DNA from: Monodelphis domestica
Lineage: Eukaryota; Chordata; Mammalia; Didelphimorphia; Didelphidae
DNA length: 64,000 nucleotides
Direction: 5' to 3'
Assembly: GCF_027887165.1 (NCBI RefSeq)
Contig: NC_077232.1
Span: forward strand, 79,001,483-79,065,482
Shown here: positions 10,880-21,075 of the stretch, in pieces
Position numbering within the stretch: the first letter of the stretch is position 1
Layout: each line of letters opens with the position of its first letter
The notes under the pieces: generated by a model
Database searches by the model: none
Told to the model about the DNA's origin: nothing
Seen by the model: only the letters and a program-made list of their open reading frames with translations
Position numbers and translations under genes: made by a program

Positions 10880-11400
10880 GGCTGCTTGTAATCCATTTTG
10901 GGAGATTGCTTCTAACTGTTCCCTGTTACTATTCACAAATGAATAACTCCAGTTTATTCTGCGTGGCCTAAAAGGGAAAACGAGGAGTAGCAAGGGAAAG
11001 TTGTACATATAAGGAGAGTTGTCTTGGAAATTGGGCAGCCACCTTTCCAAGACACTGAACTCTTCAAGCCAAGACTGAAAGGCTCCTTGTCTAGGATATG
11101 GCAGAGAAAACTCTTGACTAGTTCCTGGTTGGTCAAGATGCCCCTAGAGGTCCCTTCTAACTCTAAGGATCTAGGATTCCAAGATGGCGGTGGGAGGAGG
11201 AGGACACAGAGAGCAGAGGTTCAGCTCCATTCATCCCTTGCTGCTCTACAAACCAGTCATCTCCTTAGGTTAGCCACTTCACCTTTCCTGTCCTCCTCCT
11301 CCTTTAGACAGCAATGGAGGCGTCTGGGAGTGTTCACTGGCACAGCGGCTGGCCGCCTGTTTCCCATTCAATAATGGGTCCTTGACTCTCATGGTCCTGA
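10880..11400. other. Intergenic, mostly unique sequence
   Basis: No gene was recognised. A short CR1/L3-like tail (GAGGTCCCTTCTAACTCTAA) lies at 11143-11180, and purine-rich GGAGGAGG DNA follows. Confidence 0.4.
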
Positions 11401-11420
11401 AGCGCCACCTAGCGACCCTG
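11401..11420 (-). promoter_or_regulatory. Possible CTCF-like motif
   Basis: AGCGCCACCTAGCGACC matches the reverse complement of the CTCF consensus through GCGCCACCTAG and deviates at two later positions. This is a single-motif match only, without supporting data. Confidence 0.25.
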
Positions 11421-11489
11421 TGCACACCAGGACAGGATGTTTTCAGATGAAATAGTCTGTCCAGGTGAGCATTTGGTGTTGAGTGCTCT

Positions 11490-12400
11490 GAGTGGCTGAA
11501 TAGAATGTCAAAATTGAGAAGACCTTCAGAGCATGTAAGACTGAAGGCCAGAGCACAAGGAGACCTTAGAAAAGAGAGTTATAAGGAAGCCGAGGACATA
11601 GAACGACGTAGCTGGAAGGGTCAGTAGAGTAGAGAATGTCCGAGTGGGAAGAGAGATAAGAATATTTTTTCCCCCACAGTTACATGATTCATGTTGTCTC
11701 CCTCCCCTTTTCTCTCCCCACTCCTGGGGTTGTCAAGGAATTCCACTGGGTTATACATAAATTATCCCCCAAATTCTATTTCCATATTATTCATTTTTGT
11801 AATAGAGTTTTCTAGGTTTCTGCTCCCACAGTTCTTCCTCTGGATGTGGATCGCATTCCTTCTCATACATCCCTGCAGATTGTTCAGGGTCATTGCATTG
11901 CTGCTAGTAGAGAAGTCCATTACATTTGATTGTGCCACAGTGTATCAGTCTCTGTGTACAATGTTCTCCTGGTTCTGCTCCTTTCGCTCTGCATCACTTC
12001 CTGGAAGTTGTTCCAGTTCAGATGGAATTCCTTCAGTTCATTATTCCTTTTTAGCACAATAGTATTCCATCACCAACATATACCACAATTTGTTCAGCCA
12101 TTCCCCAATTGAAGGGAATCCCCTCATTTTCCAATTTTTCACCACCACAAAGAGCACAGCTATGAATATTCTAAGAATATAGAATCTCAGAATTGAAAAT
12201 ATAAACTGTTATGGATGAAAGGGAACTTGGCACATAAGATGTCAGGGATAGACAGGTCCTTAGAACACAGAATGTCAAGCCTGGAAGGAGCCTTAGCACA
12301 CCAGGAACAGAAAGCTGGCACTAGTAAAGGGACTTTAGCCATCCAATGTCAGAGCCAGGAGAGACTTTAGAGATCTAAGTCAAATGGGAGATAAGAGAGT
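11490..12400 (-). repeat. Degenerate about 33 bp tandem array, split by an L1 insertion
   Basis: Repeated motifs such as AGAATGTCAAAATTGAGAAG, AGAATGTCCGAGTGGGAAG and AGAATGTCAAGCCTGGAAGG-AGCCTTAG occur at 11500-11656 and again at 12181-12400. They are the reverse complement of the minisatellite motif at 4905-5600. Confidence 0.7.
11666..12171 (-). mobile_element. 5'-truncated L1 3' end, 9 bp TSD
   Basis: The 506 bp antisense L1 3' end contains ACAGTTACATGATTCATGTT and AGTTCTTCCTCTGGATGTGG. It is flanked by TAAGAATAT at 11657-11665 and 12172-12180, and its T-rich left end is the former poly(A). Confidence 0.85.
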
Positions 12401-12460
12401 TGGCCCAAGGTCACACAATGATTCAAAAACAGGGTTGACGCTAGAATGCAGGTTTCTGGT
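12401..12460 (-). repeat. MIR-like CORE-SINE fragment
   Basis: GAGAGTTGGCCCAAGGTCAC is the antisense MIR core. The match begins in the end of the preceding tandem array. Confidence 0.5.
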
Positions 12461-12588
12461 AACCAATCCTGTAGACATTTGAACCTGATTATTGTAAGGA
12501 AAATGCTTCACAATGTCAATGATTATTACTCTGCTGTTTGTTCGTATTATTGTTCAATTCACAGTAAAAAATGTTCAAGTCATTCTGA

Positions 12589-12920
12589 TGTAAAATTTAA
12601 AAATATTATCTCTAATAATAAAAATATTATATTTTAAGAGACTTGTTAAAGATCATTAGGAATAAAAAATAAAGAGGATACAAAATAAAAACCACGTGCC
12701 CAAGGCTGGTTAGCCATTTTCAAATTTTCCCCACCTTACCACCATCACTGCTGATGCTACATCATGTAAAAAAAGAGAGTCTGGGATGTGTTACTGCCAG
12801 TTAAATACCAGTAATGTGATCTTGCCAACATGGAGATGCAGGAGAGATTATAGGGAATTTTGGGAAATACCAAGGACTTCTGGGGAATGAAGTCAAAGGT
12901 TCAAAATCTCCAATTATACA
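12589..12920 (-). mobile_element. Solo LTR, TSD CTGA
   Basis: On the minus strand this 332 bp segment begins TG and ends AAATTTTACA. CTGA flanks it on both sides (12585-12588 and 12921-12924). Its 3' half is clearly the same family as the LTR at 46855-47149: both contain AAAATGGCTAACCAGCC and TTTTTATTATTAGAGAT. No internal viral region is present. Confidence 0.8.
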
Positions 12921-12924
12921 CTGA

Positions 12925-13170
12925 GAGGAAACTAGGAGTTATGTTTGAAAGAACCAAACCATCACCCACTCTTCTTGATGCCTCCTTTCCTGGATCCTAG
13001 GCCACCTCCCCAAAATCCCTTGCCACCAACTCCTGATTACACACTAGGTCCAGACCAAGATGACGAGGGAACTAGACACCACGCTCTAAGACTGATTGAA
13101 GGAATTAGAAGAGAACACTTAGTTAGCATTATGATTGCAACTTCAAGCACCTAAAGAATTCGACTTGTTC
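12925..13170. other. Unidentified segment with a 69-codon open frame
   Basis: The plus-strand frame 12945-13154 is proline-rich at its start. It resembles no protein I can name, has no splice or promoter context, and sits between an LTR and a LINE fragment. It may be remnant mobile DNA. Confidence 0.3.
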
Positions 13171-13174
13171 TCTT

Positions 13175-13575
13175 CAGTCCCAGAAGACAGAACTAGAAAT
13201 AATTAGTGCTTTCCAAAAGTAGACTGAGCTGCCTCAGGGGGTCCTCCCTGGTGGGAGGTCTTTACTAGCTAGGTGACCACTTTTGAGGGATGTTGTAAGA
13301 AGAGAATCTTGGTCAGGAAGGAGTTAAGATCAGTCCTTCTTAACCTGATGGCCATAGACCTTTTAGAAGTCTGTGGTTAGATTTCAGGGTGGGGGAGTGT
13401 ATGGTCCTTTGGACTTGGGAGAAAAAAAATATGTATCTTTATTTCAATAAAATTGGTTTCCTTTATAATCCTATGCATTTTGTTTTGTGCATTCAAAACC
13501 ATTATATGAGGGAGGACTGCCAAAGAGGTTCCCAGCCCCAAAGTTTCTTTCTAGCTCTGTGATTCTGTGAGAAAT
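13175..13575 (+). repeat. CR1/L3 LINE 3' end, interrupted by a hAT element
   Basis: The part 13175-13330 (GAGCTGCCTCAGGGGGTCCT, then GGTCTTTACTAGCTAGGTGA) and the tail 13546-13575 (TTCTAGCTCTGTGATTCTGT) are contiguous in CR1/L3. The DNA between them is foreign. Confidence 0.75.
13331..13545 (-). mobile_element. Old non-autonomous hAT (Charlie-like) element
   Basis: CAGTCCTTCTTAACCTGATG at the left, TTGGTTTCCTTTATAATCCT inside and GACTGCCAAAGAGGTTC at the right follow a remembered mammalian hAT consensus in reverse. The same family appears at 57845-57970. The right end is too diverged to define a target duplication. Confidence 0.55.
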
Positions 13576-13649
13576 ACACCCTCCTATGAAACTTTTTAGA
13601 AGTTCCGATTAAGTTTTACCATTTGTGATTCTGTACAGAAACTGAACAC

Positions 13650-13740
13650 TTTAAGAGCAGGAAATTATCTTTTGTCTTTTTTTATATGCACAGCCTTGGC
13701 ACATAGTAGGCACTTAAGTAATATTTACTGACAGACCAGG
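13650..13740 (+). repeat. L2/MIR-type 3' tail fragment
   Basis: CTTGGCACATAGTAGGCACT followed by TAAGTAATATTTACTGAC is a typical 3' terminus of L2-related repeats. Nothing was recognised at 13740-13990. Confidence 0.6.
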
Positions 13741-13989
13741 AGATTTGTTTTAGATGTTTCAGCCTGGGAGTGAGCACTTGGGGTTGGGAGTAAAGTTGCC
13801 CCAGTGTCCCTTCTCCCCTGGATGAATACTAGCTTCTACAGAGACCCTTTCTGTGGGCTGATTTATTCCATGAGGGGTAGTTCAAATTGCCTCAAGAATT
13901 GGGGGTTCAGATTATCTCCCCCCACAAAAAAGTCCTCAGTGGGAACAATGGTCAAGTTACAGAATCTTAGACCCTAAAGAATCCATCCA

Positions 13990-14275
13990 ACTTGATTCTG
14001 CCAAAGCATCCCTTCTATAATATAGTCAACTGGCCATTCAACCTTTACTTGGAGACCTCTGGTGTCAGGGAACTCACTACCTCATGAGAGACTTCTTTGG
14101 GATATCTCTGGATAGTGCTTCCTGATATCAAGCCTAAGATGTCCACCCACTGCTTTTACTTATGCCTTCTATGGTCAAACAAAACAAGTCTAACTTTTCT
14201 CAAAAAAAAAAAAATAAGACAGCTCTCAGGCTTTTCCTAATCCATCTCTTCTCCAGTATAAACTAATTCAAGATC
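13990..14275 (-). repeat. CR1/L3 LINE fragment
   Basis: Antisense signature motifs CAGGGAACTCACTACCTCAT and TGATATCAAGCCTAAGATG are followed by GTCAAACAAAACAAGTCTAA. Confidence 0.75.
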
Positions 14276-14349
14276 TCAGTCTAGGTCTGAGATCTATAAT
14301 GGGTTAGAAATCCTGAATGCCCTGATAAGATCAATTCCATCTCTATAAA

Positions 14350-14560
14350 TAACTCTATGGAAATGTGCAGGGACACCTAGATAGATCTTTCTAGTAGATA
14401 GAACATCAGGCTTGGAGTTGGAAAGAACTAGGTTCAAATGTAACCTGACACATCCAAGCTGTGTGATCCTGGGCAAGTCCCTTATCCCCAGTTGTCTAGC
14501 CCTTGCCACTTTTCTCTCTTAGAACTGATATTAAGAAAAAGGGGGGAAAAAAGAAAAAGT
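14350..14560 (+). repeat. Marsupial tailed CORE-SINE (older subfamily)
   Basis: CAGGCTTGGAGTTGGAAAGA and CCAAGCTGTGTGATCCTGGG are followed by a tail reading CTTAGAACTGATATTAAG. Confidence 0.85.
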
Positions 14561-14708
14561 CTATTAATGTTATGAAAAAGAAGTCTAATCATTTACACAC
14601 ATATTCTTAAAACTCTTAATAATTAAGGAATCCCATCAAGAAGAAGAAAATAAAGTTATAAAGCTTTCCAAAAAAAAAGACAGAAATAAAGGTTTTAAAA
14701 GAATGTAT

Positions 14709-14907
14709 AGGGGCAACTATGTGACTAAGTAGCTAGAGAACCAGGCCTAGAGACAGGAGGTTCTGAGTTCAGATTTGACTTCAGATACTTCCTAGCTGTG
14801 TGACCCTGGCCAAGTCACTTAACACCAATTACCTAGCCCTAATTGTTGATCTGCTTTAGAACCAATACACAGTATTGATTCCAAGACAGAAGATAAGGGG
14901 TTTTTTT
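14709..14907 (+). repeat. Marsupial tailed CORE-SINE
   Basis: Head, core and tail are complete, with tail GTATTGATTCCAAGACAGAA. Confidence 0.9.
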
Positions 14908-14959
14908 AAGTATAAAAAGAAATTAAGAAATTTACAAAAGGTATCACGGAACCAAAGAA

Positions 14960-15190
14960 CCCTCCAAATACATTAGCTCATATTTCCAGAGTGTTTTCAG
15001 GTCTACAAAGTGCTGTTGTCACAACTACTGTGCAAGGGAAGTTGTACATTTTCCCTCTTTTAAAGATGAGGAAACAGGAAGAAACCTACATTAATAAAAC
15101 TGGAAGGTCTTTAGAGAGTGTCTAGACCAACTCCTTCATTTTATAATTGAGGAAATAGACCCAGAATCTGTTTAAAAGTGGCAAAGAGGA
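14960..15190 (-). repeat. Two MIR-like fragments
   Basis: TCTACAAAGTGCTGTTGTCA-type and AAAGATGAGGAAACAGGAAG sequence is followed by a second piece with TTATAATTGAGGAAATAGAC. Confidence 0.6.
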
Positions 15191-15349
15191 ATTGAATGAG
15201 CCTTATTTTCCGCCTTACAGACAACCTTCTTTGCTCTACATTTTATTGCCTTATCCATGGACCCAGAAGGTATTCAGACTCAGTTCTGCGCCCCCCCCCC
15301 TTGTGTCTCAAATTCCTACTCCATGTCCTGATCCTCTCTCCAACCTAAA

Positions 15350-15505
15350 CTTGGATACTGTCAGTTTTGGGGAGCTCATTGTCTTAAGACAGCCTGTTTC
15401 ATTATGAGTCAAGATTTGTTAGAAATTCTCCCTTAAAATGATCCAAAATCTGTCTCCCCCAAACTGCCAACTGTTAGTCTAGTTCTACCCTCTAATTACT
15501 AGTGA
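15350..15505 (-). repeat. CR1/L3 LINE fragment
   Basis: It is degenerate but ordered: GGGGAGCTCATTGTCTTAAG, TTGTTAGAAATTCTCCCTTA and TAGTCTAGTTCTACCCTC. Confidence 0.55.
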
Positions 15506-15514
15506 CATCACTTT

Positions 15515-16265
15515 CTTAAAAAAAAAGTTGTATTGATCTTTTTAGATATCCCCATATTGTCAATGTGTCCTTTCCCCATCCCTAACTCAGAGAGCAGAAC
15601 AATTTTTAAAAGGGAGAAAATTGCTCAGCAAAACTAATCAAACATATTGCAAAAATCTACCATTATACGCAGTTCCATACCAATCACTCCTCATGTGCGT
15701 ATGCCTTAGGTGCTCTCTCCTATCTTCTTTCAACCAGGCTTAGGCATCATCTCCCAGCCATTCCGTTTCCTTTTTGGGTTGTTGTTTTTTCTATTTAGAT
15801 GCTTGTTGTCATTGTGCAGTTTTCTTGATTCTACTTACTTCCTTTTTGCATCAATCCATGTCTTCTCATGCTTCTCTGTATTCAATATAGTTATGCTTTT
15901 TATAGCACATTAGTGTTCTCTAGTATTCACATATTAAAATTTGTTGAGCCATTCTTCAAATAACTGGCATCCACTACCTTTCCAATCCTTTGCACCTGCA
16001 AAAAAGTTCTATTGTTTTGTTGTATAGGAAGGGAGTCTTTCTTTTTGTCACTGTCTTCCTTGAAGTACATGCCCAGCAGTGGGATGTGGGGGTCAAAACT
16101 TTATAGACATATTAATAATTTTTTGGTATAATTCTAAATTGCTTTATAAAAATGTTGGACTAATTTACAGCTCTGCCAACAATATGGTACTGACTGTCGT
16201 TCCATAAATCTTCCATCTTGGGGGCATAAACACTTTTTTTATCATCTCGTACATCCTTTATTTGC
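15515..16265 (-). repeat. L1 3' region, antisense, older subfamily
   Basis: It contains AAATTTGTTGAGCCATTC, AACTGGCATCCACTACC and CAGCTCTGCCAACAATATGG, the L1 3' segments in reverse order. Confidence 0.75.
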
Positions 16266-16269
16266 ATAG

Positions 16270-16445
16270 CAATAGTTAACATGTTTATACATTTTAAGGC
16301 CTGCAAAGTGCTTTACAGATATGAACTTATTCAGTCCTCACAGCAACTCTGGGAAGTAGGTGCTCTTATCCTCATTTTAAAGGTAAGGAAACTTCTAACC
16401 AGGATCACCCATCTAGGGAATGTGTTACACAATTTGAACTCAGGT
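16270..16445 (-). repeat. MIR-like CORE-SINE
   Basis: GCAAAGTGCTTTACAGATAT and CCTCATTTTAAAGGTAAGGA are followed by CCAGGATCACCCATCTAG. Confidence 0.7.
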
Positions 16446-16700
16446 TTTCTATTTATTTATTCATTCATTCATTTGTTCGTTCATTTATTTGTTCATTCAC
16501 TCATTCGTTTGTTTATTTATTTATTTAGCTGATTTAGAATATTTTTCCACGGTTACATGATTCATGTTCTTTTCCTCCCCTCTCCCAGAGCCAATGAGTA
16601 ATTTCACTGAGTTTTACATGTTTCATTGTTCAAAACCCATTTCTATGTTATTGATATTTGCAACAGAGTGATTCTGACTCCACTTTCTACAATGTAAGTA
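16446..16700 (-). repeat. L1 3' end with expanded (ATTT/ATTC)n tail
   Basis: The T-rich tetranucleotide array at 16446-16530 is the L1 poly(A) tail seen in reverse. The L1 terminus follows (CCACGGTTACATGATTCATG). Confidence 0.8.
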
Positions 16701-16707
16701 CTATACC

Positions 16708-16915
16708 ATCTTTTTTTTTATTTTATATCCTTACCTTTTTCATCCTTACTAGATATCAGTTGCCATGCAGAAGAGCAGGAAGGGATAAGAAATTGGGGTT
16801 GAATGATTGGCCCAGGATCACAGCTAGAAAGTGTCCAAAGACAGATTTGAACCCAGGATCTTCCATCTCCAGGCCTGGCTCTCAATCCACTGAGATGCTC
16901 CTTGCATCATCTTTT
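16708..16915 (-). repeat. Marsupial tailed CORE-SINE
   Basis: This is the reverse complement of the SINE, ending CCAGGCCTGGCTCTCAATCC at the head side. Confidence 0.85.
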
Positions 16916-16917
16916 TT

Positions 16918-17945
16918 TTTTAACATAAAGAGATTTTATTTTACCCATTGCATGTAAAAATAAATTTCCACATATATTTTCCAAAGTTATATGATCCAAA
17001 TTATCTCCTTCTCTCCTTTCCCTCCCCCTGCCAGAGCTGGCAAGCAATTAGATCTGGGTTATAAATGGATTATCATGTAAAACATGCTTCCAGATTGTTC
17101 ATTTTTGTAAGAGAATAATCATATAAAATCAAACCCCCCAAATAAACAAGTGAAAAATCGTCTGCTTTCTTCTGCATTCTGACTCCCACAGTTCTTTCTC
17201 TGGAGGTGGCTAGCATTCTCTGTCATCAGTCCTTCTGAATTGTCTTGGATCATTGCATTGCAGATAGTAGCTAAGTCTTTCACATTTGATCATTCCATAA
17301 TATTGTTGTTCTGGGTATAATGTTCTCCTGGTTCTGCTTATTTTGCTCTGCATCAGTCTATATAGGTCTTTACAGTTCTTTCTGAAATCATCCTGATCAT
17401 CATTTATTATAGCACAATAGTATTTTGTAACCTAATTTTTAACAATTTTTTAAAAGTAGCAACTATTTTTTAAAATTAATTTTTCCAGCATGTCCTACCA
17501 TAAGTCAAATTTCATCATTTCTTCTGGCACAACAATATTTTATTATGTTCATATGCCACAATTTGTTTAAACATTTCCCAATAGAAATTCCAATTTGGGG
17601 CTACCATGAAAAGAAATGCTACAAGCACTTTTTGTACATACTTTCCCACTTTCTTTTATTTCTTGAGGACTGGTAGTGAAGCTATAGGATTAGTAGTGTT
17701 ATAGCTGGGTCAAAATATATGTAATTTGATTATTTTTCTGAGCATAATCCCAAATTGCTTTTTGGAATAGCTGACAAACATTGCTCGTGTCCCTGTTTTC
17801 CCATAATCCTTTCAATATATCATTTTCCCTTTTGTCATCTTTGATAGGAATGAGGTAGAATCTCAAAGTTACTTTTAATTTGCATTTCTCTAATAATTAA
17901 TTATTTAAATTACTGTAAATAGCTGGGATTTCTTTCTTTAAAAAT
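16918..17945 (-). repeat. L1 3' region, antisense
   Basis: It contains AGTTCTTTCTCTGGAGGTGG, AATGTTCTCCTGGTTCTGCT, CACAATTTGTTTAAACATTT and TTTGCATTTCTCTAATAATT. Confidence 0.8.
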
Positions 17946-17954
17946 TTCCTGTTC

Positions 17955-18600
17955 AAGGGAACATATTACCTATCAGATTTATAGACAGGAGAGGAATTAA
18001 TGAGTCAACAAAAGATAAAGAACATTGTGAAATGTAAGATAGATAATTTTGAATATGTTAAATTGGAAAGGTTTTGCACAAATAAAACAAATGTCAAGAT
18101 TAGAAAGAAAGCAAAAAACTGGGGGAGGGGGGCTTATAGACAACCTCTCAGATAGAAGTCTCATATCTAAAATATAGAGAGAATTGTGTCAAATTTACAA
18201 GAATATGAGCCATCCCCTAACTGACAAATAGGAAAAAATATACGAATAGACAATTTCCAGATAAAAAAAACCAAAGCCTGGCTAAAATGACAAAAGGGCA
18301 AAATGAAACATGTTGAAGGAGATGTGGGGAAATGGGGACACTAATTTTCTATTGGTAGAGCCATGAACTCAGAGAGTTAGAAAACTGTGTATACCCTTAG
18401 ACCCAGCAATGCCATTGCTTTCTCAAGCAAATCAGGGGAAAAGGAAAAGAACCTATATGTTCCAGAATATTTATAGCAGCTCTCTTTAAGATGGGCAAAG
18501 AACTGGAAATTAAGGGGATGTCCATCAACTGAGAAACAGATAAATTGTGATATGATTGTGATGGAATACTACTGACGCATAAGAAATGACGAACAGGCAT
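17955..18600 (+). repeat. L1 ORF2 end and 3'UTR, sense
   Basis: It contains GAACATTGTGAAATGTAAG-type ORF2 sequence, then AGACCCAGCAATGCCATTGC, AATATTTATAGCAGCTCTC and GATGGAATACTACTGACGCA. ORF2 is broken. It lies head-to-head with the preceding antisense L1. Confidence 0.8.
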
Positions 18601-18689
18601 TTTATTTGGTTTTATAAAATTTGAAATAAAATAAATTAAAATTGCCTATTCATAACCTTTCACCATTAATCTAATATGAAGAAAGTAAG

Positions 18690-18880
18690 AAATAATGAAA
18701 GAAAGGAAGGAAGGAGGAAGGGAGGGAGGGAGGGAGGAAGGAAGGAAGGAAGGAAGGAAGGAAGGAAGGAAGGAAGGAAGGAAGGAAGGAAGGAAGGAAG
18801 GAAGGAAGGAAGGAAGGAAGGAAGGAAGGAAGGAAGGAAGGAAGGGAGAAAGGGAGGAAGGGAGGGAGAAAGGGAGGATC
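18690..18880 (+). repeat. (GGAA)n microsatellite
   Basis: A nearly pure GGAA run occupies about 18735-18843, bordered by GGGA variants. It yields mirror-image repetitive open frames on both strands that are not genes. Confidence 0.97.
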
Positions 18881-18949
18881 TTGTATCTATCTCTTCAAGG
18901 GAAAACATAATTTTGTAGCTTTTATTTGTTATTGTTTTGTAATGGTTGT

Positions 18950-19400
18950 GCTTTTTGTTTATATGGTTTTAATCACTATGTATATAGTTTTCCCGATTCT
19001 GCTTACTTCACTTGACCTCAATTCATGTCTTCCCATTGTCTTCTGTATTCATCATTTTGTAATCTGACAGCCCAGCAATATTATGTTATTTCATGCACCA
19101 CATTTTTTAGCTAATCTCCAGTCGATGGGCATCTACTTTGTTTCTAATTCTTTGGTCCCACAGAAGGTGTTGCTATAAATATTTTTGTTGTACAGTATAG
19201 GGAGTCTTTCTTGTCACTGGCCTCAATGGGATGCACACCAGGCAGTGGAATCTCTGGGCACTGTGGCCACTTTATTTACAAAATGCCAAACTGCTTTCTG
19301 GTGTGGTTTTACGGATCTGTGTCTTCACGAGCAATGCATTAGCATGCTGCCTATTTTTCCACTCTGCCTCCAACACTGATTTATCCCATCCTCTACACAT
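18950..19400 (-). repeat. L1 3' region, antisense
   Basis: It contains TTCTGCTTACTTCACTTGAC, CAGTCGATGGGCATCTACTT and CCAAACTGCTTTCTGGTGTG. Confidence 0.75.
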
Positions 19401-19840
19401 CATCCCTTAAATCCCAAGTTATTCATTCCTGATAGTTTTCCTATTACTGAAGGGTTGGACTTGCTCAGTCCCCATTTCCTTTGCTATCTCTTCGAATGAT
19501 GGATATGTGTTCTACTGAACCACCCACCATCTCTTAACTGTTTCCTGAAATTGAGATACTTGGTTGAGAGTTGGGGTTCAATCTGTGGCCACGCACCAAA
19601 GGAGAGTCAAGTAGCCACCATGGGAATTAGCCAATGGCCAAGGTAACAAATGCCTAAGACAGGCTAGGAAGTGATCAGAGAACCCCAAGTCTTGGCTCTG
19701 AAATAAATTCCATCCACAGCAGGGTCAGATGATTGTAGCCCAAGTTCCCAGCAAGAGCTTCCTGCCTTAAGACCCCTCTGTGACCAGGACTGAATTCTTT
19801 TCTCTGGGGTTAAAAACCACTGGGATCTAGCTATCAGGTT
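19400..19840. other. Intergenic, no recognised feature
   Basis: No repeat or gene was identified. Confidence 0.45.
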
Positions 19841-19844
19841 GAAA

Positions 19845-20030
19845 CAGAAGCGGTCCAGTATAATAGAGGGAACACAGGACATCGAAGTCAAGGTGCCTGG
19901 GATGGAACACAATTCACTTTCCATATCTGAGTCTCATTTTCCTCATCTGCAGAGAAAAGACAACGTTCTTGGCACTGCTTCCACCACAAATCATTTTACG
20001 AATCCTAAAGCACTATATAAAGGGGAGTTA
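19845..20030 (+). repeat. MIR-like CORE-SINE
   Basis: TCTGAGTCTCATTTTCCTCA and TCCTAAAGCACTATATAAA correspond to the sense MIR core and tail. Nothing clear was seen at 20040-20370. Confidence 0.65.
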
Positions 20031-20370
20031 TTACCCCCAATGGCATTCATACATAAGCATAAATGATACCAAATACTGTTCACAGGAAGAGTAAACATTA
20101 GGAACTGGGGGCTCAAGGAAAAGTGGCAGAGAAAGCAGAAACATGTATGGGGGCACCAGAGACCAGAGAGCCAAAGACAGGCAACATTTTGGTCCCTTTT
20201 CTTATGAAACCTTTTCTCAACCTCCTGGGACACTTTGCATCTTTTTGACACATTTATCATCCACTACATTGCACTATGGTCATATTGTTGCCATTTGTGT
20301 GTAAGGTCATTCCTCGCCCTTCCTAGAATATTTGAATAGAATAACACACTTACCAAACATCTGGTAAAAC

Positions 20371-20515
20371 ATGGTGGTTCAGTGGATTGAGAGCCAAGCC
20401 TAGAGTCAGAAAGGTCCTGGGTTCAAAATTGGCCTCAAATACTTTCTAGCTGGGTGACCCTGGGCAAGTCACTTAACCTCCAATGCCTGCCTGGAAACTA
20501 ATATACAGGGAAAAG
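20371..20515 (+). repeat. Marsupial tailed CORE-SINE, 3'-shortened
   Basis: GGTTCAGTGGATTGAGAGCC and GGGTGACCCTGGGCAAGTCA are present. It forms an inverted pair with the next SINE. Confidence 0.85.
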
Positions 20516-20520
20516 TTGTT

Positions 20521-20732
20521 GTTTTTTTTAAACCCTTACCTTCTGTCTTAGAATCAACACTATGTATTGGTTTCAAGGCAGAAGAATGGTAAGGGCTAGG
20601 CAATGGGGGTGGAGGGGATCAAGTGACTTATCCAGGGTCACACAGCTAGGAAGTGTCTGAGGCCAAATTTGAACCCAGGATCTCCCATCTATGAGCCTGG
20701 CTCTCAACCCACTGAGCCACCCAGCTGCCCCG
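20521..20732 (-). repeat. Marsupial tailed CORE-SINE
   Basis: This is a full antisense copy from AAACCCTTACCTTCTGTCTT to CCACCCAGCTGCCCC. Confidence 0.92.
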
Positions 20733-20869
20733 GGGGAAAAGTGTTTTTTTTTTTTTTTAAGAAAAACAAGTAGCTGCCCTGTATTATGAGAGATAGGAAA
20801 CCTCAAAGTCTGGACAGACCCTTTTTTTGTTGACAGATTGAATTTGGGAAGATAGAAAACTAAAGTTCT

Positions 20870-21075
20870 CCCAAGGTGGGGGGCAGTGTTCTGGAAGTCA
20901 GGAGAGAGCTGGGTTCAAATCCTGTTTCCATATATATGAGACCTGGAGGAAGTCACAAGCCCTTGACCTGACTCCTTATCTATGAAATGCAAATAATCCT
21001 AACCTGTAGCAGCCTCTTTTACAGTGCTAAGGCTCAAATGAGCTCAAAGGTGCATAGTTCTTTGTAAAATTATCT
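20870..21075 (+). repeat. MIR-like CORE-SINE
   Basis: GAGAGCTGGGTTCAAATCCT is followed by ACTCCTTATCTATGAAATGC and the MIR 3' part. Confidence 0.7.

Noticed and set aside
12945..13154. 69-codon proline-rich frame, considered as a viral gag remnant
   Set aside because: No recognisable gag motif and no adjacent internal viral region. Only a solo LTR lies nearby.
18666..18918. Overlapping Arg/Lys/Gly/Glu and Pro/Ser/Phe repeat open frames on both strands
   Set aside because: They are artefacts of the (GGAA)n microsatellite.
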